Below are positions 4,814-5,155 of a DNA stretch of 5,155 nucleotides, one piece after another. The notes beneath the pieces are model-generated. The model was not told the DNA's origin. It saw only the letters and a list, made by a program, of their open reading frames with translations, and ran no database searches. Origin of the DNA: Hadesarchaea archaeon (GTDB taxonomy: Archaea; Hadarchaeota; Hadarchaeia; Hadarchaeales; Hadarchaeaceae); assembly GCA_023129675.1 (NCBI GenBank), contig JAGMBM010000047.1, positions 1-5,155 of the forward strand. The letters are read 5' to 3'. The stretch's first letter is position 1. Each line of letters starts with the position of its first letter. The position numbers and the translations under genes are program-made.

Positions 4814-5155
4814 GTGGGACGGTGTTGCAGAGAGGCTCAGCAGGGCTGCGAGGATACAGCTCTTGTACGTGCTATTGAACGCGGGGCTGAAACAGCGGGC
4901 CATCGCAAAGTTATGTGGCGTCTGCCCCGGAGCTGTTTCAAACTGGCTTTTTAGCTCATTGCATCATCCATCAAACATCGCCACCACATCGTTGTTGAAG
5001 GCGGCCTGGAGTGAAGATCCGGATGCTGTCAGGAATATCTTGAGGGACGAAGCTGGACGTTTTGCTAGCGAGCTGAGGAAGCTGGGAATCAAACTTCACA
5101 GGGGTGTGAAGTTGGGCACGATGTCAAGGGGACTTCACAGGGGTGTGAAGTTCAC
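4800..5155 (+). CDS. Helix-turn-helix DNA-binding protein, 3' end beyond window
   Basis: An open frame of at least 118 codons runs from TTG 4800 to the window edge with no stop; the TGA at 4794-4796 bounds it upstream. The TTG is six bases after the GGGGTG of palindrome B2 and the frame overlaps the ATPase gene by 14 bases. Residues about 30-51 are a clear helix-turn-helix: LKQRAIAKLCGV, then recognition helix PGAVSNWLF. It is preceded by an amphipathic helix (VAERLSRAARIQLLYVLLNAG) and followed by a helical segment (DPDAVRNILRDEAGRFASEL). The pattern 'R..IAKL.GV..GAVS.WL' resembles XRE/homeodomain-like HTH regulators and the HTH of some archaeal recombinases; a specific family is not recognised. 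The last visible residues, with HRGVK occurring twice, are encoded by palindromes 5092-5113 and 5132-5151. Likely a transcription regulator of the operon; binding to the palindromes is a hypothesis. Confidence 0.72.
   Translation, partial: MKRLRWDGVAERLSRAARIQLLYVLLNAGLKQRAIAKLCGVCPGAVSNWLFSSLHHPSNIATTSLLKAAWSEDPDAVRNILRDEAGRFASELRKLGIKLHRGVKLGTMSRGLHRGVKF
5092..5113 (+). repeat. Palindromic junction element, copy C1
   Basis: AACTTCACA-GGGG-TGTGAAGTT is a perfect 9-bp stem, the longest single hairpin of the family, near the 3' part of the HTH reading frame. It is read in the HTH frame as KLHRGVKL. Confidence 0.85.
5132..5151 (+). repeat. Palindromic junction element, copy C2, with probable further copy cut by the window end
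   Basis: ACTTCACA-GGGG-TGTGAAGT is an 8-bp stem, extendable by a G-T pair. It is followed at once by GTTCAC (5150-5155), the same join seen between copies B1 and B2, so another copy probably begins at the window edge. Centres of C1 and C2 are 39 bases apart. Confidence 0.82.

Noticed and set aside
4771..5143. G-quadruplex from the GGGG loops
   Set aside because: The tandem pair brings only two GGGG runs close together; four suitably spaced runs are not present at any one site.
2547..5151. Palindromes as transcription terminators
   Set aside because: None is followed by a T-run, and the copies at 2547 and 4761 lie inside an operon with overlapping genes that must be read through.
4761..5155. 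CRISPR array
   Set aside because: Repeats are only 16-22 bases, perfectly palindromic, unevenly spaced (17 to over 300 bases between centres) and lie inside reading frames; there are no regular spacers.

Overview
The window looks archaeal. Genes are tightly packed and overlap, TTG and GTG starts are common, there are TATA-like boxes instead of -35/-10 pairs, and the largest protein is an archaeal-style type II/IV secretion (FlaI/TadA/VirB11-like) ATPase. The lineage cannot be fixed from the sequence; an uncultivated thermophilic archaeon is a guess from charged, Arg/Glu/Leu-rich proteins. The left quarter (1 to about 750) is richer in A+T than the strongly G+C-rich right part (about 1490 onward).

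Left region, 21-713 (+): a two-gene metal-homeostasis unit, feoA followed by a DtxR/MntR-family repressor with a mixed Mn/Fe-type set of metal ligands. Converging on it from the right is a minus-strand P-loop protein (753-1430, possibly 1463), a kinase-like NTPase of unknown substrate.

Right region, 1491-5155 (+): an apparently single operon of five overlapping genes. They encode a small one-TM membrane protein, a helical protein of unknown family (200 aa), a 91-aa protein that is almost one uninterrupted coiled coil, a 743-aa secretion/pilus-type ATPase with an unusual N-terminal region holding three CxxC motifs, and a helix-turn-helix protein that runs off the window. A plausible reading is a poorly described archaeal type IV pilus-like or secretion/DNA-transfer machine: ATPase motor, membrane anchor and coiled-coil adaptor, with a local regulator. 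The assembly is inferred; only the ATPase and HTH assignments are directly supported.

The most unusual signal is a family of near-identical palindromes, core TTCACA-GGGG-TGTGAA, at gene junctions of this operon: one at 2547-2564, a fused tandem pair at 4761-4801, one at 5092-5113, one at 5132-5151, and probably another cut by the window end. One copy has a compensatory change in both arms (TTTACA/TGTAAA), so the pairing is conserved rather than just the sequence. In the tandem pair the GGGG loop supplies a Shine-Dalgarno-like GGGGTG six bases before the TTG start of the HTH gene. The elements may be operators for that HTH protein, RNA structures controlling translational coupling, or both.
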